Part shown: positions 29,047 through 37,854 of the stretch, one piece after another | How the letters are laid out: each line of letters starts with the position of its first letter | Numbering within the stretch: position 1 is the stretch's first letter | Source: Pseudonocardia halophobica | Lineage (GTDB): Bacteria > Actinomycetota > Actinomycetes > Mycobacteriales > Pseudonocardiaceae | Direction: 5' to 3' | NCBI RefSeq assembly: GCF_027922425.1 | Contig: NZ_BSFQ01000001.1 | Location: forward strand, 310,001 to 374,000 | DNA: 64,000 nt | Notes under the pieces: model-generated | Databases searched by the model: none | Told to the model about the DNA's origin: nothing | The model's input: only the letters and a program-made list of their open reading frames with translations | Position numbers and translations under genes: made by a program

Positions 29047-29086
29047 GGCCGCTACCGGACGCAGCGGGTCGCTAGGCTGGGCGCCG

Positions 29087-30307
29087 ATGGAGCGCCGCGA
29101 CCCTGCAGCCCGCCCCGACCCCCCCACCGGGACGGGGGCGTGGCGCAGTGGGCGGCACGCCCCGGCGCGGCGCCCGGTCGAGGACCCGAGCGACGTCGCC
29201 GCGTCGGGGTCCTTGGACGAGCGTCCCGATCCCGAGGCCCAGGTCGCGCGGCGGGACGAGGGCGACTCCGTTGCGCAGCGGGACCAGGCCGGACGGAACC
29301 GGGGCGAGCTGGTCCCGATCGAGCTGGTCCCGGGTGACCGGGACCAGGCCGGACGAGACCGGGTCGGTTCGGAGCGGGACGAACGCGGCGCTCCCCGGGA
29401 CGGGGACGGGCCGGGGCGTTCGTCGGGCTCCGCCGGAGGACCCGACCCGAGCGGGCGGGAGCCGCGCGGGGACCGGGCGCCGGCGGCGGAGGCGTTGCGG
29501 AGGTTCCGCCCCCGGAGCTGGCGCGGGGCGATCGGGCTCGGGATCCTGGGCGCGGCGGCCCTGCTGTTCCTCTTCGTGGCGTTCGACGACCAGGCCCGCT
29601 GGTGGGTACCGGTCGCGGCCGGGCTCGTGGTGCTCGTGCTCCTGGCGCTGCTGCGGCTGGACCGGCTGCTCAAGGGCTGGACCTGGCACGTCGCCGGGAT
29701 CGCGATGCTGGCCGGGCTCGTGCACGAGACCGCCGGCAACCCGTGGTCCTGGGCCTTCGCCGCGAGCATCGGGGTGCTGATCGCCGGGCTGCTGCGCTTG
29801 CCGCGGTGGCAGCTCGCAGCCGTCGGGGCGGCGTTGTGTCTGGTGTCGTTCGTGGGCTACCAGTTCCGCGCCGCCGAGGTCCGCGACCAGGAGGCGCAGA
29901 TCGCGCAGCAGGCCGGGACGCAGATGCGGGCGGGCTTCGGCTACGACCGCCCCGACCTGGTGCTGACCAAGCTCGGCGAGGGCCTGACCCCGGCCGACCC
30001 GGAGGCGGTGTGCCGGCTCCTCGACCCCGCCGCGCAGACGCAGCTGGCGCAGACCACCGGCACCGCCGACTGCGCCGCGGGGGTCGGCGTGGCCGCGACC
30101 CGTGTGCCCGCGGGCAGCCCGACCTCCGCGCCCCGCGCCTCCACCTCGCCCACCCCGGTCCCGCCGCCGGGCACCGTCCTCGCGCTCGACGGCTGCTCCA
30201 CCGCCTGGGGCCTCGCCGTCCCCGCACTGGGCACCGTCGAGGTGGTGCGCACGGAGAACACCGCCAAGGCCACCTGGCGGGTCGCGAGCTTCCGCCCCTG
30301 CCCCTGA
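29087..30307 (+). CDS. Membrane protein with charged N-terminal repeats
   Basis: A 406-residue protein of unrecognised family. Residues 1-140 are disordered, Arg/Asp/Gly/Pro-rich, with repeated DQAGR and ELVP units. Four or five membrane helices occupy about 145-260 (GAIGLGILGAAALLFLFVAF onwards). The C-terminal 140 residues are outside or soluble, with Cys in AVCRLLDPAAQTQL and TADCAAGVGV and again near the end (DGCSTAW, FRPCP), possibly two disulfides. TAGGCT ends 8 nt before ATG 29087, so the transcript is probably leaderless. Confidence 0.7.
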   Translation: MERRDPAARPDPPTGTGAWRSGRHAPARRPVEDPSDVAASGSLDERPDPEAQVARRDEGDSVAQRDQAGRNRGELVPIELVPGDRDQAGRDRVGSERDERGAPRDGDGPGRSSGSAGGPDPSGREPRGDRAPAAEALRRFRPRSWRGAIGLGILGAAALLFLFVAFDDQARWWVPVAAGLVVLVLLALLRLDRLLKGWTWHVAGIAMLAGLVHETAGNPWSWAFAASIGVLIAGLLRLPRWQLAAVGAALCLVSFVGYQFRAAEVRDQEAQIAQQAGTQMRAGFGYDRPDLVLTKLGEGLTPADPEAVCRLLDPAAQTQLAQTTGTADCAAGVGVAATRVPAGSPTSAPRASTSPTPVPPPGTVLALDGCSTAWGLAVPALGTVEVVRTENTAKATWRVASFRPCP

Positions 30308-30599
30308 CCCTCGCCACCTCAGCGGCACTCCCGCGAGTCGCGCTCCGACAGCCCGCCGGACTCCGCAAGATCACTGTTCGGGACCACGCCTGGCCAAGGG
30401 CGGCCCCGAACGGTCCGGAACGACGATCACGGCTCCTCCGCGGTGCCACTCCGACGACGCGTCATGATCACCCTCGGTCCGCCGTATCCCGAGACCGGGA
30501 ACGACTGCGCCCGACCGTGACCTCCGATGATCACGTCCGCCTCGTCCCACGACTGCGCCCGCCGGCGTCCCCACCCACACAGCACCCCCGAGAACGCCA
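30308..30599. other. Intergenic region without recognisable gene
   Basis: The region lies between a plus-strand and a minus-strand gene end. Apart from a repeated CGACTGCGCCCG (around 30502 and 30547) and the terminator at its right end, I see no gene or regulatory signal. Confidence 0.5.
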
Positions 30600-30630
30600 C
30601 CGGCCCCGCGATCGGGGACCGCGGGGCCGG
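30600..30630 (-). terminator. Terminator of etfD
   Basis: Perfect 10-bp stem CCGGCCCCGC / GCGGGGCCGG with an 11-nt loop, 13 bp beyond the etfD stop on the minus strand. Confidence 0.7.
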
Positions 30631-30643
30631 TGAGTGGACTGCG

Positions 30644-33322
30644 TCAGGAGGTGGAGTCGCCCTTGTCGCCGGTGCCGGAGGAGGCGTCGGTGCGGGCGTG
30701 GCCGTTGGTCTCCGGCTTGGGGCCGGAGCCGTTGCTGCCCGTGGACTCCTTCGACGCCTCGGTCGACCCGGTCGGGGGCTCCGACGGCCCGGCCGTCCCG
30801 GCCTCGGTCTCCGCGGTCGGCTCCTTGCCCGAGCCCTCGACCGCGGCGTCGTTCATCCCGGTGGTGACCTCGGACTTGTCCGCGTCGGGCCCCGTGGTGT
30901 CGGCGTCGGCGGCCTTCTCCGCGACCGCGTCCCCGGGCGCCTCGGCCGGCTTCACCGTCTCCGCCGCGGCGTCCGTGGAGGTCGAGGCGTTGGCGGCCCC
31001 GGAGTCGGCGGCGCCGGCCGGGGTGTTCTCGGTGAGCGGGGCCGAGGTGGTCTGCTCGACGTCGCCCTCGGTCGCCTCCTCGGCGGCCGGCGTCGCGACC
31101 GCGGAGTCGCCGCGCTGGACCGAGGCGAGCAGCATCTGCGCGACGTCCTGGACCTGGACCTGCTCGCCCTCGCCGCCGGCCTGCTTCTGGGTCAGGCCGT
31201 CGCCGATCATCGTGCGGCAGAACGGGCAGCCGACGGCGATCGTGCCGGCCGCGGCGGCCGCGCCGTCGCCCCCGGCGGGGGAGAGGGTCTCGAGCGCCTC
31301 GGTGGTGCGGGTGACGTTGATCCGCTGCCCGATCCGCTCCTCCATCCACATCCGCGCCCCGCCGGCGCCGCAGCACATGGAGCGGTCGCCGTGGCGCGGC
31401 ATCTCCGTCAACGTGCCCACGGCGGAGACCAGCTCGCGCGGCTCCTCGTAGACCTCGTTGTGCCGGCCGAGGTAGCACGGGTCGTGGTAGGTGACCTTCT
31501 TCGAGGCGTCCGGGTCGGCGACCGGGACGAGCTTGCCGGTGCGGACCAGCTTGTTCAGCAGCTGGGTGTGGTGGATGACCTCGTAGTGCCCGTCGAGCTG
31601 CGGGTACTCCCGCGAGAGCGAGTTGAGGCAGTGCGGGCAGGTGGTGACCATCTTCCGGGTGCCCGGCTCGCGGCCCTCGAACACCGCGTTGAGCATCTCG
31701 GCGGTCTGCTGGGCCATCATCTGGAACAGGAACTCGTTGCCCGCGCGCCGCGCCGGGTCGCCGGTGCAGGTCTCCTCGGTGCCCAGGACCACGTAGTTCA
31801 CCCCGGCCCGGTGCAGCAGCTCGGCGGTGGCGCGGGTGGTCTTCTTCGCGTTGTCGTCGAAGGCGCCGGCGCAGCCGACCCAGAAGATGTACTCGGTGTC
31901 GGCCGACAGCTCGCCGTCGAACACCGGGACCTCGAAGGGCAGGTCCTGGGTCCAGGCCAGGCGGTCCTTCTGGTTGGAGCCCCAGGGGTTGCCCTTGTTC
32001 TCCAGGTTCTTGAACAGCCCGGACAGCTCCGTGGGGAACTCGGTCTCGATCATGACCTGGTAGCGGCGCATGTCGACGATGTGGTCGACGTGCTCGATGT
32101 CGACCGGGCACTGCTCCACACAGGCCCCGCAGGTGGTGCAGGACCACAGCACGTCCGGGTCGATGACGCCCAGCACGTCCTCGCCGCCGACCAGCGGGCG
32201 CTCGGCCTCCTTCACCGCGGCCTCCGGGATCGCGGCCAGGCGGGCCTCGGCGTCGTCGCCGGTCAGCCCGACCTCGTCGCCGGTCATGTCCTTGCGCCCG
32301 CCGGCGAGCAGGTACGGGGCCTTGGCGTAGGCGTGGTCACGCAGCGCGTTGACCAGCAGCTTCGGCGACAGCGGCTTCTCGGTGTTCCACGCCGGGCACT
32401 GCGACTGGCAGCGGCCGCACTCGGTGCAGGTGGTGAAGTCGAGCAGGCCCTTCCAGGTGAAGTCCTCGACCCGCCCGGCGCCGAAGGTGTCGGTGTCCGG
32501 GTCGGCCTCCTCCAGGTCGAGCACCTTGCCCTGCGACGTCATGGGCTTGACGTTGCCCAGCGCCTTGCGCCCGTCGTCCTCGCGCTTGAAGTAGATGTTC
32601 GGGAACGCGGTGAACCGGTGCCAGGCCACGCCCATCGTGGGCTTGGCCGCGATCACGATCAGCCACAGCGTGGCCGAGAGCACCTTCACCGCGGCGAACA
32701 CCGAGATCAGCGTGGGGCTGCCCGGGAAGATCGTGGACAGCGGGCCGGAGACGAAGGTCGACCAGTCCGGGGCGTCGAACGCGCCGAGCGCGAGCTTCGA
32801 GGCGCGCACCACGAGGATGCCCACGCCCTCCAGGAACACGATGGCCTCGACGAAGTAGGCCCGGCCCATGTGCGAGCCGTAGAACCGCGACGCCCGCCCC
32901 AGCCGGCGCGGGTTCTTCACCTGCCGGTAGACGATCAGCGGGAGGATGCCGACCACGGTGCCCACGCCGAGGATCTCCACCCACAGCGAGTACGGGCCCC
33001 ACTCGCCGATGATCGGCAGGTGGAAGGTCGGGTTCCACACCTCGACGAACGCCTCGACCAGCGCCAGGAACAGCCCGCCGAAGCCGACCATCACCAGCCA
33101 GTGGAACACCCCGACGTGGCTCCACTTCAGCATCCGGGTGTGGCCGAGGGTCTCCTTGAGCATGGTGGCGAACCGCGGCCCGAACGGGCCGTTGCGCGTG
33201 GCGTCGGCCTGGCCCAGGCGGATGATGCTCACCATGCTCGCCACCGTGCGCCACACCAGCGCCACGGCCACCACGGCGGACAACACCGTGACGATGCCGA
33301 GCACGTACTGCACCCAGGTCAT
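30644..33322 (-). CDS. etfD: Membrane Fe-S oxidoreductase, EtfD type
   Basis: An 892-residue membrane enzyme. Residues 1-260 hold about six helices including a NarI-like cytochrome-b-type domain. Two 4Fe-4S ferredoxin motifs follow: CTECGRCQSQCP (about 299) and CTTCGACVEQCP (about 395). Two CCG domains come next (HDPCYLGRHNEVYEEP near 612, MCCGAGG near 648). The last 170 residues are acidic and disordered. M. tuberculosis Rv0338c (882 residues), named EtfD, has been reported to take electrons from electron-transfer flavoprotein into the respiratory chain during fatty-acid oxidation. ATG 33322 follows GGGAGG. The operator at 33372-33385 matches those of the acyl-CoA dehydrogenase gene. Confidence 0.9.
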   Translation of the reverse strand: MTWVQYVLGIVTVLSAVVAVALVWRTVASMVSIIRLGQADATRNGPFGPRFATMLKETLGHTRMLKWSHVGVFHWLVMVGFGGLFLALVEAFVEVWNPTFHLPIIGEWGPYSLWVEILGVGTVVGILPLIVYRQVKNPRRLGRASRFYGSHMGRAYFVEAIVFLEGVGILVVRASKLALGAFDAPDWSTFVSGPLSTIFPGSPTLISVFAAVKVLSATLWLIVIAAKPTMGVAWHRFTAFPNIYFKREDDGRKALGNVKPMTSQGKVLDLEEADPDTDTFGAGRVEDFTWKGLLDFTTCTECGRCQSQCPAWNTEKPLSPKLLVNALRDHAYAKAPYLLAGGRKDMTGDEVGLTGDDAEARLAAIPEAAVKEAERPLVGGEDVLGVIDPDVLWSCTTCGACVEQCPVDIEHVDHIVDMRRYQVMIETEFPTELSGLFKNLENKGNPWGSNQKDRLAWTQDLPFEVPVFDGELSADTEYIFWVGCAGAFDDNAKKTTRATAELLHRAGVNYVVLGTEETCTGDPARRAGNEFLFQMMAQQTAEMLNAVFEGREPGTRKMVTTCPHCLNSLSREYPQLDGHYEVIHHTQLLNKLVRTGKLVPVADPDASKKVTYHDPCYLGRHNEVYEEPRELVSAVGTLTEMPRHGDRSMCCGAGGARMWMEERIGQRINVTRTTEALETLSPAGGDGAAAAAGTIAVGCPFCRTMIGDGLTQKQAGGEGEQVQVQDVAQMLLASVQRGDSAVATPAAEEATEGDVEQTTSAPLTENTPAGAADSGAANASTSTDAAAETVKPAEAPGDAVAEKAADADTTGPDADKSEVTTGMNDAAVEGSGKEPTAETEAGTAGPSEPPTGSTEASKESTGSNGSGPKPETNGHARTDASSGTGDKGDSTS

Positions 33323-33371
33323 GTGGACGAACCTCCCTGTCGTGGTCCCGGCAAGAAGGCTATACGCGTGG

Positions 33372-33385
33372 TTACTGACGAGTAG
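33372..33385 (-). promoter_or_regulatory. Palindromic operator upstream of etfD
   Basis: TTACTGACGAGTAG, 50 bp before the etfD start, matches TTACCGACGAGTAA (8159-8172) at 12 of 14 positions and the consensus YTACYGACGRGTAR. On the minus strand TATAGC (about 33357-33362) lies just downstream of it and could be the -10, so a bound repressor would cover the -35 area. Confidence 0.65.
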
Positions 33386-33843
33386 CAACACGAAACGGCC
33401 TCGTTGCGGTTCGCGACGACAATCGCGTGAGCGGGAGAATAGGTCACCGGGGTGGCCCTGTGCCCTGTGACGGGCACGGCACGCTGCGCAGACGGGGGGC
33501 GCCGGACGCGCTCCGCAACCGCTGCTCCCCCGGTCAGGGCGCCGAGGACAGGGTGCCCTTCTGAGAGCGGAATCACCGAATGTCCGGGTCGTGCCGCCCA
33601 CCGGGCGGGACGACCGGTCACCGGAGCCGCGCACCTCTAGCCCGATCGGCGGGCCCCGCTTCACGGTCGGTGGGAGATCTGGGACGAACGGGTGCCGCCG
33701 GGAAGCCGGAAACGCGTGCGAACGGGTGGCTCTGGCGTGGTCACACCAGGTCTTCAGGTCGGCGTGGCTACCCTGGTCCGCTGGCGGCCCGTGCTCCCCC
33801 CTTTCCCGCAGGGTGCCCGCCCGACCACGGCAGGAGAACACCG
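33386..33843. other. Intergenic region between etfD and the T4SS-like operon
   Basis: About 460 bp with no convincing gene on either strand. A small hairpin GTGCCC-TGTGAC-GGGCAC lies near 33460-33477. TACCCT at 33769-33774 might be a -10 for the downstream operon, but no clear -35 is seen. Confidence 0.45.
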
Positions 33844-34107
33844 ATGACCGGACCAGGGGCCCGCACCCTCTGGTACGCCCAGAACCTCACGACGAACGGC
33901 CTGCAGGGGTGGATCCAGGACAACATCGTCCCGCTCATCCTGCTGGGCATCGCCATCATCCTGCTGTGGATCGGCGGCAAGGGTGACAACGCCGGCGTCG
34001 CCCGCCGGAGCGTCGGACTCCTCGTCGGCCTGGTCGCGCTGGGTATCGCGGTGTCGGGCAACGGGCCGCAGGTCGGTGCCTTCCTCGCCAGCCTGATCAC
34101 CGGTTGA
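33844..34107 (+). CDS. VirB2/TrbC-like small membrane protein
   Basis: An 87-residue protein with a short hydrophilic N-terminus and two helices (about residues 29-46 VPLILLGIAIILLWIGG and 57-75 SVGLLVGLVALGIAVSG) joined by a charged loop. Size, topology and position ahead of VirB3-, VirB4-, VirB6- and VirB8-like genes fit the pilin/VirB2 position of a type IV secretion operon, though sequence alone would not identify it. ATG 33844 has AGGAGAAC upstream. Its stop overlaps the next gene's TTG start (TTGA). Confidence 0.65.
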   Translation: MTGPGARTLWYAQNLTTNGLQGWIQDNIVPLILLGIAIILLWIGGKGDNAGVARRSVGLLVGLVALGIAVSGNGPQVGAFLASLITG

Positions 34108-34787
34108 CCGTGCTGGTCCGCACCGACGACGAGGTGTACCGGGTCGACTCCGTCTGGCTGGGTCCGCCGCGCGCGACCTTCCCGTGGCGCGCGCGGTACG
34201 TCTCCTACGGTGTCGGCCTGCTCGTCATGATCGTGATCATGTTCCTGCAGCGCCGTATCGGCATCGGGCTGGACTTCTTCTCCGTGGCCTGGGCGCTGGT
34301 GCTGACCGTGGTCGCCACCCGGTTCCTGGGCAAGAAGATCGACTACGAGCGCCCGCTGAGCCAGGTCGCGGAGCACTTCCGGCACGAGGTCACGGGTCCC
34401 CGGCGCCGCCGGCGCGGCGCGGGCGGGCCGGTGCGTTTCGCGCACGTCCGGACCCGACGCGCCCTCCCGCGGTCGGGCCGCCCGGCCGTCCCGGAGCCGC
34501 GACCGGCCGAGCGGACCGCACCGGAACCCGAGCTCGGGCCCGCCCCGCAGGTCGTCGAGGCCGCGCCCGTGCTGCGGGACGTCACGCCGGTCGAGGCCGC
34601 CCCGAGCACGGCCCCGAAGACCGCACCGGACACCGCGCCGAGGACCGCTCCGGAGCCCGCGCCGAGAGCCGCCCCGCGTCGCGTCGGGCGCAGGCCCGCC
34701 GCGCCGCAGCCCTGGGCGACCTCGGCGCAGCGCCGCGAGGCCGCCACGAACAACGGGTGGAAGGGGTCGGGCCGTGGCCGCGCGTGA
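34104..34787 (+). CDS. VirB3/PrgI-like membrane protein with disordered tail
   Basis: A 227-residue protein. Residues 1-95 carry two membrane helices (about 36-50 and 55-72) and a short basic end (RFLGKKIDYERPLSQVAEHFRHEV), the pattern of PrgI/VirB3-type inner-membrane proteins that precede VirB4. Residues 100-227 are Pro/Arg/Ala-rich with AP(K/D/R/E)TAP-type repeats and probably disordered. TTG 34104 overlaps the previous stop; GTG 34110 is the alternative. It overlaps the VirB4-like gene by 14 bp. Confidence 0.68.
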   Translation: MTVLVRTDDEVYRVDSVWLGPPRATFPWRARYVSYGVGLLVMIVIMFLQRRIGIGLDFFSVAWALVLTVVATRFLGKKIDYERPLSQVAEHFRHEVTGPRRRRRGAGGPVRFAHVRTRRALPRSGRPAVPEPRPAERTAPEPELGPAPQVVEAAPVLRDVTPVEAAPSTAPKTAPDTAPRTAPEPAPRAAPRRVGRRPAAPQPWATSAQRREAATNNGWKGSGRGRA

Positions 34788-37700
34788 GAAGCGCGATCCC
34801 TTCCGCGACGGCCGCCGCCCCGCCGGTCGCTCCCTGCAGGGCGATGCCAAGCTCCCCAAGTTCAGCCCCACGATCGCGCTGCGCAGCATCGACGGGCACG
34901 TCACCCGCACGTCCACCCAGGTCATGGCCTGGTACCGGCTGTCCCCGCAGGCGTGGAGCTTCCGCAGCGACAGCCAGCGCGAGATCCTCATCCGGCAGAT
35001 CGCGGCGCAGCTCGGCGAGCTGCAGGGCCGGTGGCTGCACCTGCGGGTGACCACCCGCCCGTACCCGGTGCACATGTGGGCGGAGTCGTTCGACAAGAAC
35101 GCCCTCGGCCGGATGCCCGACGTCCCGGGCGCCCTGGGCTGGGACGGCTTCCTGGAGGGCGAGCAGCGCCACCTCATGGGACTGTCCATGAGCGACAAGG
35201 AGGTCTTCCTCGGCGTCGAGGTGTCCGGCCGCAGCATGCTCGACCGCTGGGTCGAGCGGGCGGCGCCGGTGCTGGGGCGGGTCGTGCCGGCGGCGGTGCG
35301 GGCCGAGCTGTCCGCGCTGGAGTCCGAGCTCAACCACCTCGACGCGCTCGTGGCGGGCTCGGGGCTCGACGGCGTGCCCGCCTCGGCGTCGGACATGGCC
35401 TGGCTGATGCACCGCTCGGTCGCGCTCGGCCTGCCCGCGCCGCGCAGCCTCTCGTCGGTCCCGGTGGGCGTGACCCGCTGGGAGGAGGAGGACCTCGCGG
35501 CCTTCACGGACGGCGTCGAGCTGCACCAGGAGCCCTACGCCCCCACGGTGAAGGTGACCGGCCGGGTCCGCGGCCAGGCCGTCACGCGGGACGTGGCGGT
35601 GCTCTCCCTCGGCCTGATGGAGGGCCTGCGCATCCCCGAGGTCGACGACCCGTGGATGCAGCATTCCGACCGGCTCCCCTTCCCGGTGGAGTGGTCGGCG
35701 CGGATGTACATCCGCAAGCCGGAGGAGGTGACCGGGGAGCTGCAGCGCCAGATGGGCAAGGTGCGCAGCCAGATCCGGCACTACACCCACGACCACGACC
35801 TCGAGCCGCCGATGTCGCTGGCCCGCCAGGCCGACCGCGTGCTCGAGGTCGAGGACGAGCTCACCAGCGGCCTGACGCAGCTCAACACGCGGCTCTACGG
35901 CTGGTGGCGGATCGCCGTCTCCGGGCCGGACGAGGGCGAGGCCATCCAGCGCGCCCAGCAGGTGCTGGACCTGTACTCGCCGAAGGTGCAGATCGAGCAC
36001 CCGGAGGCGCAGTACCGCTACGCCCGCGAGTTCATCCCAGGCGAGGCGATGGCGTCCACGGCGTACCGCCGGCGCGGGTCGGTCACCTGGGCGGCGGCCG
36101 CGGTCCCGGCCGCGACGGCGAGCGTGGGCGACCGGCGCGGGATCATGCTCGGCGAGACCTGCACCGCGACCCGACGACCGGTGGCCTGGGACCCCTGGCT
36201 CGCGCAGGAGGTCCGGCGGGCCTCCGGCCTCACCGCCGTCGTCGGCGGGCTGGGCTCCGGCAAGTCCTTCCTCACCGGCCTGATCGTCTACAAGACACTC
36301 CGCGCGGGTGCACGGTGGACGGTGCTCGACCCGTCGGGCCCGCTGGCCGAGCTGACCCGGCTGCCGGAGCTCGCCTCCTTCTCCCGGCACATCAACCTGC
36401 TGCGCGCCGACCCGGGCATCCTCAACCCGTACCGGGTGGTCGCCGAGCCGCGGCCCGAGCACTTCGCCGACGACGAGGACCCCGAGCGGTCCTGGCGCCG
36501 CGAGCGGTCCCTGGCCGCCGCCACCCGCCGCCGCCTGGTGCTCGACGTGCTCACCGGCCTGCTGCCCTACGACGTCGCCCGGCTCCCGCACACCCGGATC
36601 GTGCTGCTCCGCGCGGTGCGCGAGGTCGGCGGCGCCCCGGACCGGCACCCCGGCCTGGTCATCGACGCGCTGCGCCGGCACCAGCGCGAGGGCGAGGAGC
36701 ACGCCGGGGTGGTCGCGGACTTCCTCGAGGAGCGCCGCGAGCTCCCGCAGGCCGCGCTGCTGTTCCCGGACACCAGCCGGGACGACCCGTGGGCCGCCGA
36801 CCGGGACTACCGGCTGACCGTGCTCACCATGCAGGGCATGACGCTGCCGCGGCCGGGCAGCCCGCGCGAGGAGTGGACGGACAACGAGGCGCTGGCCGTC
36901 GAGCTGCTCAACCTCGCGTCGTGGCTGACCCAGCGCACGATCTACGACGCCGACCGCAACCTGCGCAAGGGCGTCGCGCTCGACGAGACGCACTTCCTGT
37001 CCCAGGTGCCCACCGGCAAGGTGCTGATCGACCGGCTCGCCCGCGACTCCCGCAAGTTCAACGTCCGGGCGCTGTTCGCCTCCCAGCTGGCGGGCGACCT
37101 GCTGCGGGTCTCCGGGTTCGCGTCGCTGGTCAACGCCGTGTTCGTCGGCCGCACGGACGACGAGGAGGCCCAGACGGACGCGCTGCGCCTGCTGCGGGTC
37201 CCCACCGGCGTCGGCTACGAGCAGATGCTGAGCACGCTCTCCCCGCGCCCGCGGCACGACGACCGGCCGGACGACACCCCGCGCCAGTTCGTGTTCGCCG
37301 ACGGGCACGGCGGCGTCGAGAAGATCCGGATCGACCTCGAGGCGCCGCACCTCGACCACGTCCGCGAGGCCCTCGACACCAACCCCGACGCCAGCCGGGT
37401 CGCCGTCAGCGGGGCTCCGGTCCTCGCGGCGGACTCCGGAAGGGCGCCCGACGAGCCGCGCCCGGTCGGCGCGCGGCAGGTCGTCGTGCCACCGGGCGGG
37501 ATCGACCTGGACGAGGATCTCGACCCCGTCGACCTGACCGCCCCCGAGATCCGCACCGGCGAGGCCACCCGCGTCGGACCGGGCCGGCCGGGCTGGGACG
37601 ACGGGGTGCGGGTGGTCCCGGGCTCGCTGGAGCCGGACCCGGACGACCTCGACGACGAGCAGCTCGACCTCCTGGACGACCTGGAGGAGGGCTGGGCGGA

Positions 37701-37854
37701 CGTGGACGACGACCTCGCCGAGCCGACGTCGGTGGGTGAGGACCTCCCGGTCCACGACGGGCACGGGAGTGACGGCCGTCCCGCCGCCGAGGAAGCCGGC
37801 GACGTCGCCGCCGAGCGCGCCCGCTCCGGCGCCCCCGGCGAGGGCGGGCGGTGA
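34774..37854 (+). CDS. VirB4/TraC-like secretion ATPase
   Basis: A 1026-residue ATPase. The N-terminal half resembles the VirB4/TraC N-domain. The P-loop domain starts with GGLGSGKS (about residues 494-501). Walker B is GVALDETHFL (about 735). Further motifs include TMQGMTLPRPG and LFASQLAGDLLRVSGF. VirB4 proteins energise type IV secretion and pilus biogenesis at the inner membrane. The C-terminal 120 residues are acidic and disordered. It is larger than typical VirB4 (about 800 residues) mainly because of that tail. GTG 34774 is used. GTGA overlap couples it to the next gene. Confidence 0.88.
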   Translation: MAAREKRDPFRDGRRPAGRSLQGDAKLPKFSPTIALRSIDGHVTRTSTQVMAWYRLSPQAWSFRSDSQREILIRQIAAQLGELQGRWLHLRVTTRPYPVHMWAESFDKNALGRMPDVPGALGWDGFLEGEQRHLMGLSMSDKEVFLGVEVSGRSMLDRWVERAAPVLGRVVPAAVRAELSALESELNHLDALVAGSGLDGVPASASDMAWLMHRSVALGLPAPRSLSSVPVGVTRWEEEDLAAFTDGVELHQEPYAPTVKVTGRVRGQAVTRDVAVLSLGLMEGLRIPEVDDPWMQHSDRLPFPVEWSARMYIRKPEEVTGELQRQMGKVRSQIRHYTHDHDLEPPMSLARQADRVLEVEDELTSGLTQLNTRLYGWWRIAVSGPDEGEAIQRAQQVLDLYSPKVQIEHPEAQYRYAREFIPGEAMASTAYRRRGSVTWAAAAVPAATASVGDRRGIMLGETCTATRRPVAWDPWLAQEVRRASGLTAVVGGLGSGKSFLTGLIVYKTLRAGARWTVLDPSGPLAELTRLPELASFSRHINLLRADPGILNPYRVVAEPRPEHFADDEDPERSWRRERSLAAATRRRLVLDVLTGLLPYDVARLPHTRIVLLRAVREVGGAPDRHPGLVIDALRRHQREGEEHAGVVADFLEERRELPQAALLFPDTSRDDPWAADRDYRLTVLTMQGMTLPRPGSPREEWTDNEALAVELLNLASWLTQRTIYDADRNLRKGVALDETHFLSQVPTGKVLIDRLARDSRKFNVRALFASQLAGDLLRVSGFASLVNAVFVGRTDDEEAQTDALRLLRVPTGVGYEQMLSTLSPRPRHDDRPDDTPRQFVFADGHGGVEKIRIDLEAPHLDHVREALDTNPDASRVAVSGAPVLAADSGRAPDEPRPVGARQVVVPPGGIDLDEDLDPVDLTAPEIRTGEATRVGPGRPGWDDGVRVVPGSLEPDPDDLDDEQLDLLDDLEEGWADVDDDLAEPTSVGEDLPVHDGHGSDGRPAAEEAGDVAAERARSGAPGEGGR

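Noticed and set aside
30527..33385. 952-codon plus-strand frame opposite etfD
   Set aside because: etfD has intact Fe-S and CCG motifs on the minus strand. The opposite frame has only mirrored composition.
33460..33477. Hairpin GTGCCC-N6-GGGCAC as a riboswitch or terminator
   Set aside because: Six base pairs in GC-rich DNA with no neighbouring gene end or conserved aptamer. Not above chance.
33323..33841. N-terminal extension of EtfD
   Set aside because: Open frame only. It crosses the operator and probable promoter, and ATG 33322 has GGGAGG and matches the known family length.
34582..37764. 1060-codon minus-strand frame opposite the VirB4-like gene
   Set aside because: No domain and skewed composition. 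The plus-strand ATPase motifs and the overlapping operon structure decide the coding strand.
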